Source of the DNA: Stygiolobus azoricus
GTDB taxonomy: Archaea; Thermoproteota; Thermoprotei_A; Sulfolobales; Sulfolobaceae
Length of the DNA: 64,000 bases
Assembly (NCBI RefSeq): GCF_009729035.1
Contig: NZ_CP045483.1
Location: forward strand, 1,820,001 to 1,884,000
Direction of reading: 5' to 3'
The translations under genes and the position numbers were made by a program. Positions 17,227-25,970 of this stretch are shown here, piece by piece. Below the pieces are notes generated by a model, which had not been told where the DNA came from, did no database searches, and saw only the letters and a program-made list of their open reading frames with translations. How positions within the stretch are numbered: position 1 is the stretch's first letter; each line of letters starts with the position of its first letter.

Positions 17227-18476
17227 TTTCTCACTCCTAACTCATAAGCTTCATGAAGCTCTTTCACTTTCTTTGCCTTTACGAGTATTGTGTCCTTATC
17301 TATTAACTTCTTCACCTTGTTATAGTACTTTTTCTTGAACTTCTTTGCTAAAGCACATAAGGTAGTAATAACGTTAATTTCGTCCGCAGTGTACCCTGGG
17401 ATAGTGATCTCCCTAAAAACCTTATAACATCCCATGTAGGGATCCAAGAAGTTAGAGGCCTTCATGAGTTGTAAGAGGTAAAAAGCTGTACTCACAGCTA
17501 CGTCTTTTGTTTCCTTAAGTGCTTCTCTGTATGAGTCTACGAACGGCTCTACGTTGAAGTTGTAAGATACTCCTTCCATCCAAAATTCCCTTAGCTTGTC
17601 GACATTTTCTATTTCCGACTCAATTAGAATCCCCTCACGTAGTCCGAAGGCTGAAGTCATCACTTTATCTTTCCCCATTATTTCCATGAGCTCTTTAACG
17701 ACGATCGCAGCTGAGTGAATAGTTAAAGCTCTTTCTTTATCAATTCCCGGTAGTTGTGATCTCTCGCTTATACTCATTGATGGAAGGATCTTAGCGTATT
17801 TCGCAATTCTTTCATAGCTAACAGAGTAACCGTGAATTTGATCCAGTTTTTCGCCTTCAAGTTTTAAATCCATTTTAGCAATAGCCCTCAGATTTCCACC
17901 ACTACCAACAAGTATCCCCTTTGATGAGGGCAGGGAAGCTAAGGCAATCCTCACTTCTTTTTTTATTTCCTCGGGGTTTTTGTCCATCATTCTCAGTCCT
18001 CCCAAGGGGAACTGGTATACGTCCCTTATCTTTCTCTGAGATACATAGGCTATTTCTAAGGATCCGCCCCCTAAATCGAAGATTATTCCATCCTCTATTG
18101 GTAAAGTGTTGATTACGGCTAAAGCTGAATACCTACCTTCTTCCTCTCCTGACAGTACAGTTATTGGAAATCCGATAATACTAGATAGTCTGTCTGAGAC
18201 CTCCGTTCCGTTACTGGCGTAACGAAAGGCACTAGTCCCCAAGATTTCAGCTTCTTTTATACCTTTTCTATCTAGGAATTCCTTGAATTTACGCAAGGTA
18301 ATTTCAGCTCTCTTTACGTTCTCCTCGGGTATGGGTTTTCCTTCGCTTACACCTAATCCTAACCTTACGTAATCCTTCAGCGAGGCTGTGAGCCTAAAGG
18401 AAAGGTTAGGGAATATAGAATAAAGAGAAAGCCTAAAGGAGTTATACCCAGCGTCTATCACTGCCTTATAATTCAT
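17220..18476 (-). CDS. ppx: Exopolyphosphatase / pppGpp phosphohydrolase family (Ppx/GppA)
   Basis: This is an actin-like ATPase-fold phosphatase. The first phosphate loop is DAGYNSFRL (usually DxGSNS), the catalytic region [10 protein letters not shown] carries the conserved Glu, the second phosphate loop is FDLGGGSLE, and VGSGGN and SAFGLREG follow. The HD-like helical C-terminal domain (about 300-418) is present. It hydrolyses terminal phosphates of polyphosphate; the guanosine pentaphosphate role is unlikely in archaea. It overlaps sixA by 4 bases and the kinase gene by 7, within a tightly coupled operon. Confidence 0.92.
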   Translation of the reverse strand: MNYKAVIDAGYNSFRLSLYSIFPNLSFRLTASLKDYVRLGLGVSEGKPIPEENVKRAEITLRKFKEFLDRKGIKEAEILGTSAFRYASNGTEVSDRLSSIIGFPITVLSGEEEGRYSALAVINTLPIEDGIIFDLGGGSLEIAYVSQRKIRDVYQFPLGGLRMMDKNPEEIKKEVRIALASLPSSKGILVGSGGNLRAIAKMDLKLEGEKLDQIHGYSVSYERIAKYAKILPSMSISERSQLPGIDKERALTIHSAAIVVKELMEIMGKDKVMTSAFGLREGILIESEIENVDKLREFWMEGVSYNFNVEPFVDSYREALKETKDVAVSTAFYLLQLMKASNFLDPYMGCYKVFREITIPGYTADEINVITTLCALAKKFKKKYYNKVKKLIDKDTILVKAKKVKELHEAYELGVRKW

Positions 18477-18958
18477 AGTCTCTTCATTACTTTCTGTGTT
18501 AGGAGTATAGTAAGTTTTCCTTTGAAGCTGGCCGGATCTATCTCTACAACTGCTACTCCACCTTTCTTCAGTTCAACTTCACCGCCCGTAACACTCTTTA
18601 TAAATGTAGACAAGTGGGGCTCGTGCCCTACTAACATAATTACTTGTTCTGCTTGAGAGGAGTTTGTTTCCTTCAACTTTTCAATGAGTGTGCTTACATC
18701 TTGATCTGGTTCTAATTCTTTAATCGTCTCTATTTTTAAGTCCTCGTCAAGTTCCTCAAGAATAACTTCTGCTGATTGATAAGCCCTTATATACGGGCTT
18801 GAAAACACTTTATCTATTTTATAACCCATAATATCTATGAAATTAGCGACTCTTCTCATCTGTTTTATTCCCTTTTTAATCAACTTTCTATCCTTATCTG
18901 GTAAGTTTTCTATCTTCGGTTCGGCTTCTCCGTGTCTTACAATTATTAGATGTAACAT
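18473..18958 (-). CDS. sixA: SixA-like histidine phosphatase
   Basis: The protein begins MLHLIIVRHGEAEP with the phospho-histidine RHG motif, contains SSPYIRAYQSAE and the second His in VGHEPHLS, and is about 161 residues, matching the small SixA branch of histidine phosphatases. An in-frame ATG six codons upstream (18976) is possible, but a start at 18958 puts RHG at residues 8-10 as usual. It leads the operon with ppx, two kinase-like genes and CHAD. It may act on small phosphorylated compounds or polyphosphate ends; phosphohistidine proteins are an alternative. Confidence 0.85.
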   Translation of the reverse strand: MLHLIIVRHGEAEPKIENLPDKDRKLIKKGIKQMRRVANFIDIMGYKIDKVFSSPYIRAYQSAEVILEELDEDLKIETIKELEPDQDVSTLIEKLKETNSSQAEQVIMLVGHEPHLSTFIKSVTGGEVELKKGGVAVVEIDPASFKGKLTILLTQKVMKRL

Positions 18959-19128
18959 ATGCGGTTTACTCCACATGGGTTAATAAGTATTTAGACATCA
19001 TAAATACACTATATAGGCTATACAGTGATGCATAGATCTAAGAAACGAGAAAATTTAGACTTAACGATATTTACTTAATTCTCCACCTATAAAAATCTTG
19101 AAAAACGAGATGATGTGGGTCAAAAAAT

Positions 19129-19290
19129 TCAGTAGAAGTAGGGATACGCTACATCGTACTTTCTTCTTAAGCTATTGTAGACCTCTGGGAACTCGTTTCT
19201 CAAGTATTCCTCAGGCAGTTTACTCAGGTCGTATAAAGGTATGTTTACCTGCTCTTCTTTTCTTTTTTGACTCTTTGATATTCCTAACAT
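19129..19290 (-). CDS. Small basic protein, 53 aa, unknown
   Basis: The minus strand encodes a 53-residue protein starting MLGISKSQKRKEEQ and containing IPLYDLSKLPEEYL, then EFPEVYNSLRRKYD, ending in YPYFY. Its balanced composition, amphipathic helix and aromatic end look like real coding sequence; the overlapping plus-strand frame (19098-19316) gives a Ser/Phe/Leu-rich shadow. A TATA-like GTTTAAAAC (centre about 19314) lies 24-25 bases before the ATG, fitting a leaderless transcript. I do not recognise it. It is next to the tusA/dsrE2 remnants. Confidence 0.6.
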   Translation of the reverse strand: MLGISKSQKRKEEQVNIPLYDLSKLPEEYLRNEFPEVYNSLRRKYDVAYPYFY

Positions 19291-19474
19291 TTCTAATCAA
19301 CTTATACTTAGTTTAAAACATTTAAAAAGTAATCCGCAAAGTTCAAGCTGATATTAACACAACATCTAATGTTTAATATTATTCAATTAATTGTAGAAAA
19401 GCCGAAAAGTTATTGTAAATAGTAAAAAAGTTATTACAAATAATAAGTGTGAACAATTAGACAAGCAGTTTTAG

Positions 19475-19660
19475 TCAGATAAAATGGGCTATTTTCTTAA
19501 GGCCAAGATAGAAACCTAACCACAGTAATAAGGTAATAACCACACCTATGAGTATCAATTCTCTATTAATCCTGAGGTAACCTTGCTCGTTAAACATTTC
19601 ACCAACTAAAAGTGAGGAAATAGAGAATGATAAACCCAGTGATAATAGAGATGTCCTCAT
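19475..19660 (-). CDS. Small membrane protein, 61 aa
   Basis: Two hydrophobic segments (about residues 3-20 and 35-56) are separated by a short polar loop with EMFNEQGYLRINRE, predicting a hairpin in the membrane. A TATA-like TTTAAA (19686-19691) is centred about 28 bases upstream of the ATG, which supports expression as a leaderless transcript. No family is recognised. It lies between a 53-residue gene and the broken tusA, both on the same strand. Confidence 0.5.
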   Translation of the reverse strand: MRTSLLSLGLSFSISSLLVGEMFNEQGYLRINRELILIGVVITLLLWLGFYLGLKKIAHFI

Positions 19661-19716
19661 ACAAGTTAGGAATATTACTAGACGGTTTAAAAACAGAGCT
19701 ATACATTTGTATACTA

Positions 19717-19939
19717 TTACATCAGAGTCAATGTTACCCTAAAAACGTCGTTTTCCTTAACGACATTAATCACAAATTTAAACTCTTTTGCTAACGGTAT
19801 TATATCCCTTTGAACAACAGTTATATCATCTGTTATTACGGTCAATTCATCCCCTCTATTCATCTTCCTAAGCTTATTATACACTATCAAATGTGGAACT
19901 GAACAGCGCAGTCCTATTAAGTTTCACTTCTGATTTCAT
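19717..19939 (-). pseudogene. tusA: Frameshifted TusA-family sulfur carrier remnant
   Basis: From the ATG at 19939 the frame gives MKSEVKL and then leaves the family. One frame over, an uninterrupted stretch to the stop at 19717 reads like TusA: NLIGLRCSVPHLIV, KMNRGDELTVITDD, DIIPLAKEF and DVFRVTLTLM. The shift falls near 19919, where a two-base deletion (or one-base insertion) explains it; in the TusA frame a stop immediately precedes the homologous part. The reactive Cys is kept but the usual CPxP is CSVP. TusA carries persulfide in sulfur oxidation, so this copy is probably lost or has a sequence error. Confidence 0.75.
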
Positions 19940-19999
19940 CTTTATCAGTTGTTTCGAAATATGAAATTAAAAGTTAATTAACCTTAATAATTATAGTTC

Positions 20000-20187
20000 A
20001 TGGAGCTGCAGTTTAATCATGCTGACAAATTGCTAGATGTAGAGAAGTTTTCGAGGCTTTATATGCTTAAGAATATCAGGAAATTAGACTGGGGATATGA
20101 AGGAGACCAGGTTATGACTGCATAATCTTCATGTTCGGAATGTTGGGAGGAGTTTACTTAGCAGTGAAAGTGCAAGAGAGGTTATGA
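20000..20187 (+). pseudogene. Small gene broken by a frameshift, about 62 codons
   Basis: From the ATG at 20000 a 41-residue peptide ends at 20125. In another frame the sequence continues sensibly as RPGYDCIIFMFGMLGGVYLA and ends VKVQERL at 20187. Joining them near 20095-20105 needs a one-base deletion to be restored and gives a protein of about 62 residues with one C-terminal transmembrane helix. TATA-like TTAATTAA (19974-19981) lies before the start. It precedes the small membrane gene and the DsrE2-like gene. Two very small separate genes are a less likely alternative. Confidence 0.45.
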
Positions 20188-20193
20188 TTCACG

Positions 20194-20463
20194 TTGGAGT
20201 CAAAATATATTAGAAGATTAGTAGCTCCCCTTGTACTTTCTCTCTTTGCAATAGGTTGGTATAAGTTCAGTGAAGCCACTTTAGCCAATGCAAACCAGAT
20301 AGCTCTGAACACGGCTAACTTTGCAGTATACGTTCAACAAACACAGTTTGATGGGTACTTGACAGCCACAAGATATATATGCTACGTGATTGTATATGTT
20401 GGTCTTGCTCTATTCTGGTATAATCTTGTAAAAGTAGTGGAGATGAAGGAGAGAAATGGTTGA
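20194..20463 (+). CDS. Small membrane protein, 89 aa, upstream of dsrE2-like gene
   Basis: The start is TTG at 20194; a stop codon at 20185-20187 is just upstream in frame, and no ATG is available before the conserved-looking start ESKYIRRLVAPLV. Two transmembrane helices (about 8-28 and 60-80) flank an Ala/Asn/Gln-rich loop (about 30-50). It overlaps the DsrE2-like gene by 8 bases, implying translational coupling. It may anchor the DsrE2-like protein to the membrane, but I do not recognise the family. Confidence 0.65.
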   Translation: MESKYIRRLVAPLVLSLFAIGWYKFSEATLANANQIALNTANFAVYVQQTQFDGYLTATRYICYVIVYVGLALFWYNLVKVVEMKERNG

Positions 20464-20809
20464 CGTAGCTAATATGATGGTATCGGGAGACCATGAGAAG
20501 ATTTACATGGGTATAGTGACGGCGATAGGCTATGCTGCGAGTGGAAATAAGATCTACATGTTCTTCACTATGGACGCATTAAAGGCGCTCACCGAAGAGA
20601 ACGAGAAAATAACTCTACCTAACGCTAAACCGTTAAAATACTATGTGGAGAATTTAATGGATATGGCTGGAAAAGACTTGGAAATCGCTGCTTGTGAGCT
20701 TGGAATGAAGGTTAAGGGAATTGAGAAACTCGCTTATCCTGTGAAAATAAGTGGTGTATCGGAGTTCGCTTTAAAAAGTAGTGAAGCGAAAATTGTCCTC
20801 GTTTTTTAA
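20456..20809 (+). CDS. DsrE2-like sulfur-relay protein
   Basis: The 117-residue protein has the DsrE/F fold layout with DsrE2-type motifs: VSGDHEKIYMG near the N-terminus, MFFTMDALKAL, PNAKPLKYYVENL, and AACELGMKVKG with the single conserved, probably persulfide-bearing Cys (about residue 78). DsrE2 proteins pass sulfane sulfur with TusA and sHdr in sulfur oxidisers. Here the neighbouring tusA is frameshifted, so the partner must be elsewhere or the locus is decaying. A T-rich tract follows the stop. Confidence 0.8.
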   Translation: MVDVANMMVSGDHEKIYMGIVTAIGYAASGNKIYMFFTMDALKALTEENEKITLPNAKPLKYYVENLMDMAGKDLEIAACELGMKVKGIEKLAYPVKISGVSEFALKSSEAKIVLVF

Positions 20810-20822
20810 GTCTTTCTCTTTT
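20799..20822 (+). terminator. T-rich terminator after the DsrE2-like gene
   Basis: A six-T run spanning the stop codon and a further pyrimidine-rich tract to 20822 form a typical crenarchaeal T-rich terminator. The next gene starts at 20884 after TATA-like sequence. Confidence 0.35.
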
Positions 20823-20883
20823 CCGTATCACGTATTGTTTTTGGCTAACTATTATATACCAACGTCACTTTGTTTATATTGAT

Positions 20884-23871
20884 ATGAAAAAAATTACGTC
20901 TATCTCGAATTTGGAAAGATTCCTTTCGAAGAGGCTAATATTTATCTCAATGCCCCCGCTTATAGAATCCTTGTTTAAGAAAGTAACTAATGACAGAATA
21001 GTAATAGTACCAACCAAATTTAGCAGTAGGGACGAGCTTGAAAATTATTCCAAAGAAATAAGGAGTAAAAAGGAAGGCATAATACTAGGTAGAGGTTACG
21101 TAATAGACCTAATAAGAGGTAAAGTTAAACTTGGTGAAGGTTCGACAACTTTAAGCGGTAACGTACTAGTATTTGGTTATAAAAAAGCGTTAAATATCCT
21201 AGAAAAACATAAGATTTCTGATAAGGTAAAAGTCTTAGAATATTCATCTCTCCCTTTCGATAATTGTGTAACTTATGTTCCTCCCTTAATCGCAGAGGCA
21301 ATAAGACTTCAGGAGAGGGGTAAACTTAATGACCAAATTAAAGTGTTAAACAAGTTTAAGCTATTGCTCTACAAAAAACCGACATCAAAGGATCCGATCG
21401 ATGCTTTAAAGGAGTCTTATAGGGGAACCAACTTAAAAGAGGACTGGGAAAAGTTAACCCCTAAGTGGAAGGAGGTTATACACTATTACTTAGACTCCTC
21501 TCTCGGTCTTTTGCCCGGGGAAAGTGAGAAAGCTTTAGAGAATTTATCAGATTATTCTTCTGGCTACGACATAGAGCTTTCAAGTCCTCAATATCCAGAG
21601 TTTGTGGATTTGTTAGATCTAAGTTTAAGGAATCTACTGAACGGGAAAAACGTTTATATCTTGGGTAATTTAAGGTCGGGTAAGTCAACGTTCGCATCTC
21701 TACTAACAAAAAGGTTAGAGGAACTCGGGTTCAAGGCTAAGGTAGTGGATTATCATGGTATTTCCCAAGGTTACAAGTACATTGGGAAGCTAGCAGAAGA
21801 ATTAAACGATAAAGAACCGTTGATCGGAGTTTTAACCTATGATCTATACCGTGTAATTCGCCCTAAAAAGGGTTTAATAATAAAGCCTGGCAGTAGAGTG
21901 ATATTCTCTCTTACTGAAAGAAAAGATCTAGCAGTAAAGATAGATAAGGGAGTATACGATGTTCCTCTTAGTTTCCTATTAACTTCTGAGAACTTAGACT
22001 TTGGCGATTACTTTTTCGATTATATGTTTAACGTGATATTTGATGCTGACCCTAACAAAGTCTTGTGGTATTTACCACTACTGAAACTTGCTAAAGACTA
22101 TGGTCTGCCGATACCTAGGATGTTAGGTAAAATTTCGTTAGAGATTAGTGGAAGGAAACTTGATAATGAAAAAGATCTAGTATTGAAGTGGTTTTCTGTA
22201 ATAAACAGAGATATAAAGATAAAGATCTCAGAAGAATATGGAACAGATCTAATAGACGTGATAGATGTAAATAAAATAAAAAAAGCCCTCGAAGAAGAAA
22301 TAACTAAAAGATTAACACCTAAAAACTCTCTGTCTCTGATTGAGTTATATTATTACTCTCTTATGGATTTTGACTTTCTACAAGTACCGAATACTGGAGA
22401 ACTTAGTGACTATCTCATCTCAGGGAAAAAAGTAAATAGGCTGATCAAGGAAATTCTTGGAGAATTACTACCTACTTTAATAGAAAATTCTTCACAAAAA
22501 ATAGAAGAAATCTGTATGTCCCTTAGAACTAGAATCTCAACTTTCAAGAGTACCTTACAAATAGAAAAGGAGAAAATAAATAAGATCATAGAAGATACAT
22601 TGCTAGCTCCTTATAAGCTCGTCTCTGAAATAAAGCTGGTTTTGAGTAGTGAACAATCACCACCGGATTGTGTTGAGACTGCACTACAAATAACGGTTTC
22701 AGCGGTAAAAGGCGGTAGAACCGAGTGGGTTAAGAGTGTAATACCCGACCTAATAAAAAGGGCAAAAGAGAACACGCTTTTTGCAAGACTTTTCTCTATC
22801 ATAGCATACTACTACCTTATGAATGAAGAAGATGAAAGACTGGAAGAAGAAATAGAAAGGTTACAAGATGCATATTCAATATTTCCTAAATCTTTAATTA
22901 AATATAAGAGAGGAGAACTAGCACATTTGGAAGTTCAAGATCCCTTGTGGGCCACGATCTTATTTGGAAGTCTAGCGGATTACGCCTTGTCAAGCAAGGA
23001 TCTAATAAAGTTTGCTTTTCTATATGAAAAATTTAGGCGGTCAATTGCAAAGGTGAAAGAGATATCGCTGAATAAGGATGAAGCTTTACTTCTCTCGGAC
23101 TTTTTAATGGCTATACCAACAACTAACTCATCGTTAATCTACAAAGAGCTTACTTTATTGAAGAAGAGATTAGATGCAGGAATTGGATATACATTACTAC
23201 TTACACATCCTAGTACTGAGTCTGTGAGGACTACGATCGAACTAGCGGAAAAACTGAGTAACGACTGGTTTTCTGAAGTCTGGAAAAGAGTAAAGGAAGG
23301 TGATTATACGGATGAGGACTGTATGGATATGATTAAAATGTACCAGCTTAAGTTAATGAAAAGTCTGGCTAATGGAGAGAAGTACGAGTATAAGACTATA
23401 TTACAAGATGTTATGGATTTAAAGAATATGTGTAATCAAGTAAAAAGCACGGATATAAAGGGTGCAATAGATATGATTACCAATCTTTCTGGTGTTATAC
23501 TTAACAACCGTCAGGAGGAGTTAATCATTTCTGGGACTTCCTTAGATCTCGCGATATATATTGGTAGTCTAATACTTTTAGGCCGTAAGGATAAACAATA
23601 TTTCTTTAGCATTATAGCAAAGCAAATAGAAGAAAGACATCCTCCAGACTCACTGGAAGTTCTTCTGGTGCAACTAATCGATGCCTTAATTAATGAAGAT
23701 AAAAAGCGGCTGGAACAGAAAATAGAGAAAATGAAGGATAACTACTACTCTGCCATGTTGGAAGTCCTTGTTAAAGTATTAACAGACAAGAGAAGGGCTG
23801 TACTGGGGCTGATCCCGTATATAGGTATGTGGCACATTACGGGTAATAGGCCAAGAGGCTTACTCTATTAA
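20884..23871 (+). CDS. Large P-loop NTPase of unknown function, 995 aa
   Basis: A Walker A motif, GNLRSGKST (261-269), follows a strand VYIL; a Walker-B-like VLTYD follows about 50-60 residues later. The N-terminal 240 residues have no recognised domain. The C-terminal half (about 590-990) is strongly helical with Leu/Glu/Lys-rich repeats suggesting a solenoid. The layout of an N-terminal module, central P-loop and helical repeats recalls STAND-type signalling ATPases, but the usual STAND motifs are not clear. No membrane segment is evident. It is convergent with the surface protein gene, 1 base apart, in the accessory part of the window. Confidence 0.8.
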   Translation: MKKITSISNLERFLSKRLIFISMPPLIESLFKKVTNDRIVIVPTKFSSRDELENYSKEIRSKKEGIILGRGYVIDLIRGKVKLGEGSTTLSGNVLVFGYKKALNILEKHKISDKVKVLEYSSLPFDNCVTYVPPLIAEAIRLQERGKLNDQIKVLNKFKLLLYKKPTSKDPIDALKESYRGTNLKEDWEKLTPKWKEVIHYYLDSSLGLLPGESEKALENLSDYSSGYDIELSSPQYPEFVDLLDLSLRNLLNGKNVYILGNLRSGKSTFASLLTKRLEELGFKAKVVDYHGISQGYKYIGKLAEELNDKEPLIGVLTYDLYRVIRPKKGLIIKPGSRVIFSLTERKDLAVKIDKGVYDVPLSFLLTSENLDFGDYFFDYMFNVIFDADPNKVLWYLPLLKLAKDYGLPIPRMLGKISLEISGRKLDNEKDLVLKWFSVINRDIKIKISEEYGTDLIDVIDVNKIKKALEEEITKRLTPKNSLSLIELYYYSLMDFDFLQVPNTGELSDYLISGKKVNRLIKEILGELLPTLIENSSQKIEEICMSLRTRISTFKSTLQIEKEKINKIIEDTLLAPYKLVSEIKLVLSSEQSPPDCVETALQITVSAVKGGRTEWVKSVIPDLIKRAKENTLFARLFSIIAYYYLMNEEDERLEEEIERLQDAYSIFPKSLIKYKRGELAHLEVQDPLWATILFGSLADYALSSKDLIKFAFLYEKFRRSIAKVKEISLNKDEALLLSDFLMAIPTTNSSLIYKELTLLKKRLDAGIGYTLLLTHPSTESVRTTIELAEKLSNDWFSEVWKRVKEGDYTDEDCMDMIKMYQLKLMKSLANGEKYEYKTILQDVMDLKNMCNQVKSTDIKGAIDMITNLSGVILNNRQEELIISGTSLDLAIYIGSLILLGRKDKQYFFSIIAKQIEERHPPDSLEVLLVQLIDALINEDKKRLEQKIEKMKDNYYSAMLEVLVKVLTDKRRAVLGLIPYIGMWHITGNRPRGLLY

Positions 23872-23872
23872 T

Positions 23873-25603
23873 TTACTTTTTTCTCGATGCAAGTAAAACT
23901 ATAGCTGTCGTGGTAATCACTACTATAATTATTTCGACAGGATACATAGACGGTATTGAAAGTTGATTAGAAGATTTCGCAGATTTGGTGGGTATACTAG
24001 TTGATGTATTGGGCGTCGTACTTTCTACGTTCGTCTGAGAATAAGTTGTCGAAGACGTCGTGGAAGAAGTGGTTGTGGGAATAGTAGTAGTTATATTTGA
24101 TGGAATTACAGTAGTAGTACTGGTGATTGAAGTAGTTGTTTCCTTATATACTAAGACGTGGATTATAATACTCTCGTTAATAGATCCTAGAAAATTTTGA
24201 GCCTCCACTGTAATATAAACAGTTTCATTCTTCGTATAGTTAAGGTAATAAATGTTATCCGTAGTAGAGCCCAAAAGCGTACCGTTTACGTAAACTAAAT
24301 ACGTTGAGGGAACGCTTTCCGACCAATATAATGTCACTATAGTGTACCCGTTATAATACTCTTGGTTTGAATGAATTGAGAAAGGCTGAGGTATTCCCCC
24401 AACATATACCAAGGACGGGCTAGAGGTTAACTGGTAAGTAGGTGGGAATAACGAGGCCAAGTAACCTTCGACTTTTACCGTGAATAGGTATATAGTGGTG
24501 TTTCCTTCTAATGCTTCACCTATGCTGAGAGAAATACTGGGGGCTGTTGTGGAACCACTGTTGAAATAGACTGTGGACCAGTCGGATAGTTTAAAAACAT
24601 AGTTATAATAAGTATACTGAGTCTGACTATTTCTATACACTGAGCTAACTGAGACCAGACCTTTATAATAACTTATTACTGTTACAGTACCGGGTACTTG
24701 CTTTACGTTATAAATACTGTCGTTTAATACGTTATACTCAGCTATGTAAGAATAACTGTTAGAAGAGAAGGCAATTAGGAGTGTGTGGTTGTTAACTCTT
24801 TGGAAGGATGTTGGCTCTATATCTTTGTAATTTGGCTCTATATCTTTGTATTTAGGAACGTGAGTTAAAGTCTTAGAAGATAAGTTATATATAAAGAGTT
24901 GTTCAGGAGGTAATGATGCTGAGGATATCGAACCACTACTTAGTTGCAGGATGGATAGCTTACTAGTTGAATTAGCAATAACTATTATGTCACTTGAGAG
25001 AACGCATATTGAGATTATGTTATTCACAGGGACAGTGTTATTGTAAATTATTTGGTGCGAGGGTGAAATCACGATCAAGTAAGGCGTTGAGGAGGAGATG
25101 TTGGGGTACCATATAACGTACAAATACCCTTTGTACATCGAGAAAGCTTCGGTGAAACCGTAACCTATGAACAGATCGAGATTTCCCCAAATCCCATTGT
25201 TGTAATCCACTGAGGCTAAATACGCGCATTTAATATCTGGTGACGATGGGCTAATTGAGGTTATATTAGGAGCGAAAATAAAGTACACGGTGTCGTTTAA
25301 GACATAGGGTTTAGATACAACCATTCCTTTAGGAGGGGAATATGAAGGGATACCGTAACCACTCAGGTTGGTTGAGATGGAGTTAATAGAATACGAACCT
25401 GATAAACTAGCACTTCCGCTTACGTCTACAACTAAGTAAAATATACTATTTCCGCTAACGCTTTGTTGAGACGCGTCTATATAATTGGCTGTAAATGTAG
25501 CTGATATCTGGGCTTCTGACTTAATACTCATAGATATTAAGAGCAGTATCAGCAAAACGACAGTAGAAAACACTATTCTATTATTACATAAGTGTGTTCC
25601 CAT
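23873..25603 (-). CDS. Membrane-anchored surface protein with Ser/Thr stalk, 576 aa
   Basis: A signal-like hydrophobic segment (about residues 11-32) is followed by a beta-rich, Ser/Tyr/Asn-rich extracellular part with many N-glycosylation sequons. A Thr/Ser-rich stalk (about 490-545), a transmembrane helix (about 553-571) and a short SRKK tail complete a type I layout. The region near residue 415-485 resembles a fibronectin/PKD-like beta domain. A 21-base tandem duplication encodes a repeated YKDIEP (24811-24850). No enzymatic motif is visible; a role in cell surface binding or the S-layer is possible. Confidence 0.85.
   Translation of the reverse strand: MGTHLCNNRIVFSTVVLLILLLISMSIKSEAQISATFTANYIDASQQSVSGNSIFYLVVDVSGSASLSGSYSINSISTNLSGYGIPSYSPPKGMVVSKPYVLNDTVYFIFAPNITSISPSSPDIKCAYLASVDYNNGIWGNLDLFIGYGFTEAFSMYKGYLYVIWYPNISSSTPYLIVISPSHQIIYNNTVPVNNIISICVLSSDIIVIANSTSKLSILQLSSGSISSASLPPEQLFIYNLSSKTLTHVPKYKDIEPNYKDIEPTSFQRVNNHTLLIAFSSNSYSYIAEYNVLNDSIYNVKQVPGTVTVISYYKGLVSVSSVYRNSQTQYTYYNYVFKLSDWSTVYFNSGSTTAPSISLSIGEALEGNTTIYLFTVKVEGYLASLFPPTYQLTSSPSLVYVGGIPQPFSIHSNQEYYNGYTIVTLYWSESVPSTYLVYVNGTLLGSTTDNIYYLNYTKNETVYITVEAQNFLGSINESIIIHVLVYKETTTSITSTTTVIPSNITTTIPTTTSSTTSSTTYSQTNVESTTPNTSTSIPTKSAKSSNQLSIPSMYPVEIIIVVITTTAIVLLASRKK
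24811..24850 (-). repeat. 21-base tandem duplication inside the surface protein gene
   Basis: The 19-base unit at 24811-24829 recurs exactly at 24832-24850, a period of 21 bases (seven codons). It yields YKDIEPN followed by YKDIEPT in the protein. Perfect identity suggests recent replication slippage. Confidence 0.85.
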
Positions 25604-25970
25604 CGGATCCTATAAACCGTTTTTATTTAAAAAAGGTTTATTGAATAATCTGGCTGAAATATTTTTAAGATTAGTAATATCGAGAGTTTAGGATGTTGAA
25701 GATAATTTACTTATATTCCGTAATTATATGAAAAATATATAATAAAAAACCTGGTACTAAACCTATTGTCTCTTAATATAATACCTCTCAATGCGATATT
25801 ATCGAACCTAAAAATAATAAATATTTTATCTTAGTTACAAAGTTAATATCGTAATATCTTTTTATTGTTCAAATATGTATGTAAAGAAGTAAATTTTAGG
25901 TAAAAATGTCAATTCATATGTAAAAGTCTTTTTGCATAATCTTTTAATTCAAAAATTAAATTAACTAATC
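25604..25970. other. AT-rich intergenic region without recognised gene
   Basis: These 367 bases lie upstream of the surface protein (minus) and the frameshifted gene (plus). I see only short frames and AT-rich sequence. A TATA-like CTTTTAAT near 25941-25948, about 26 bases before the ATG at 25971, would serve the plus-strand gene. Confidence 0.5.
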
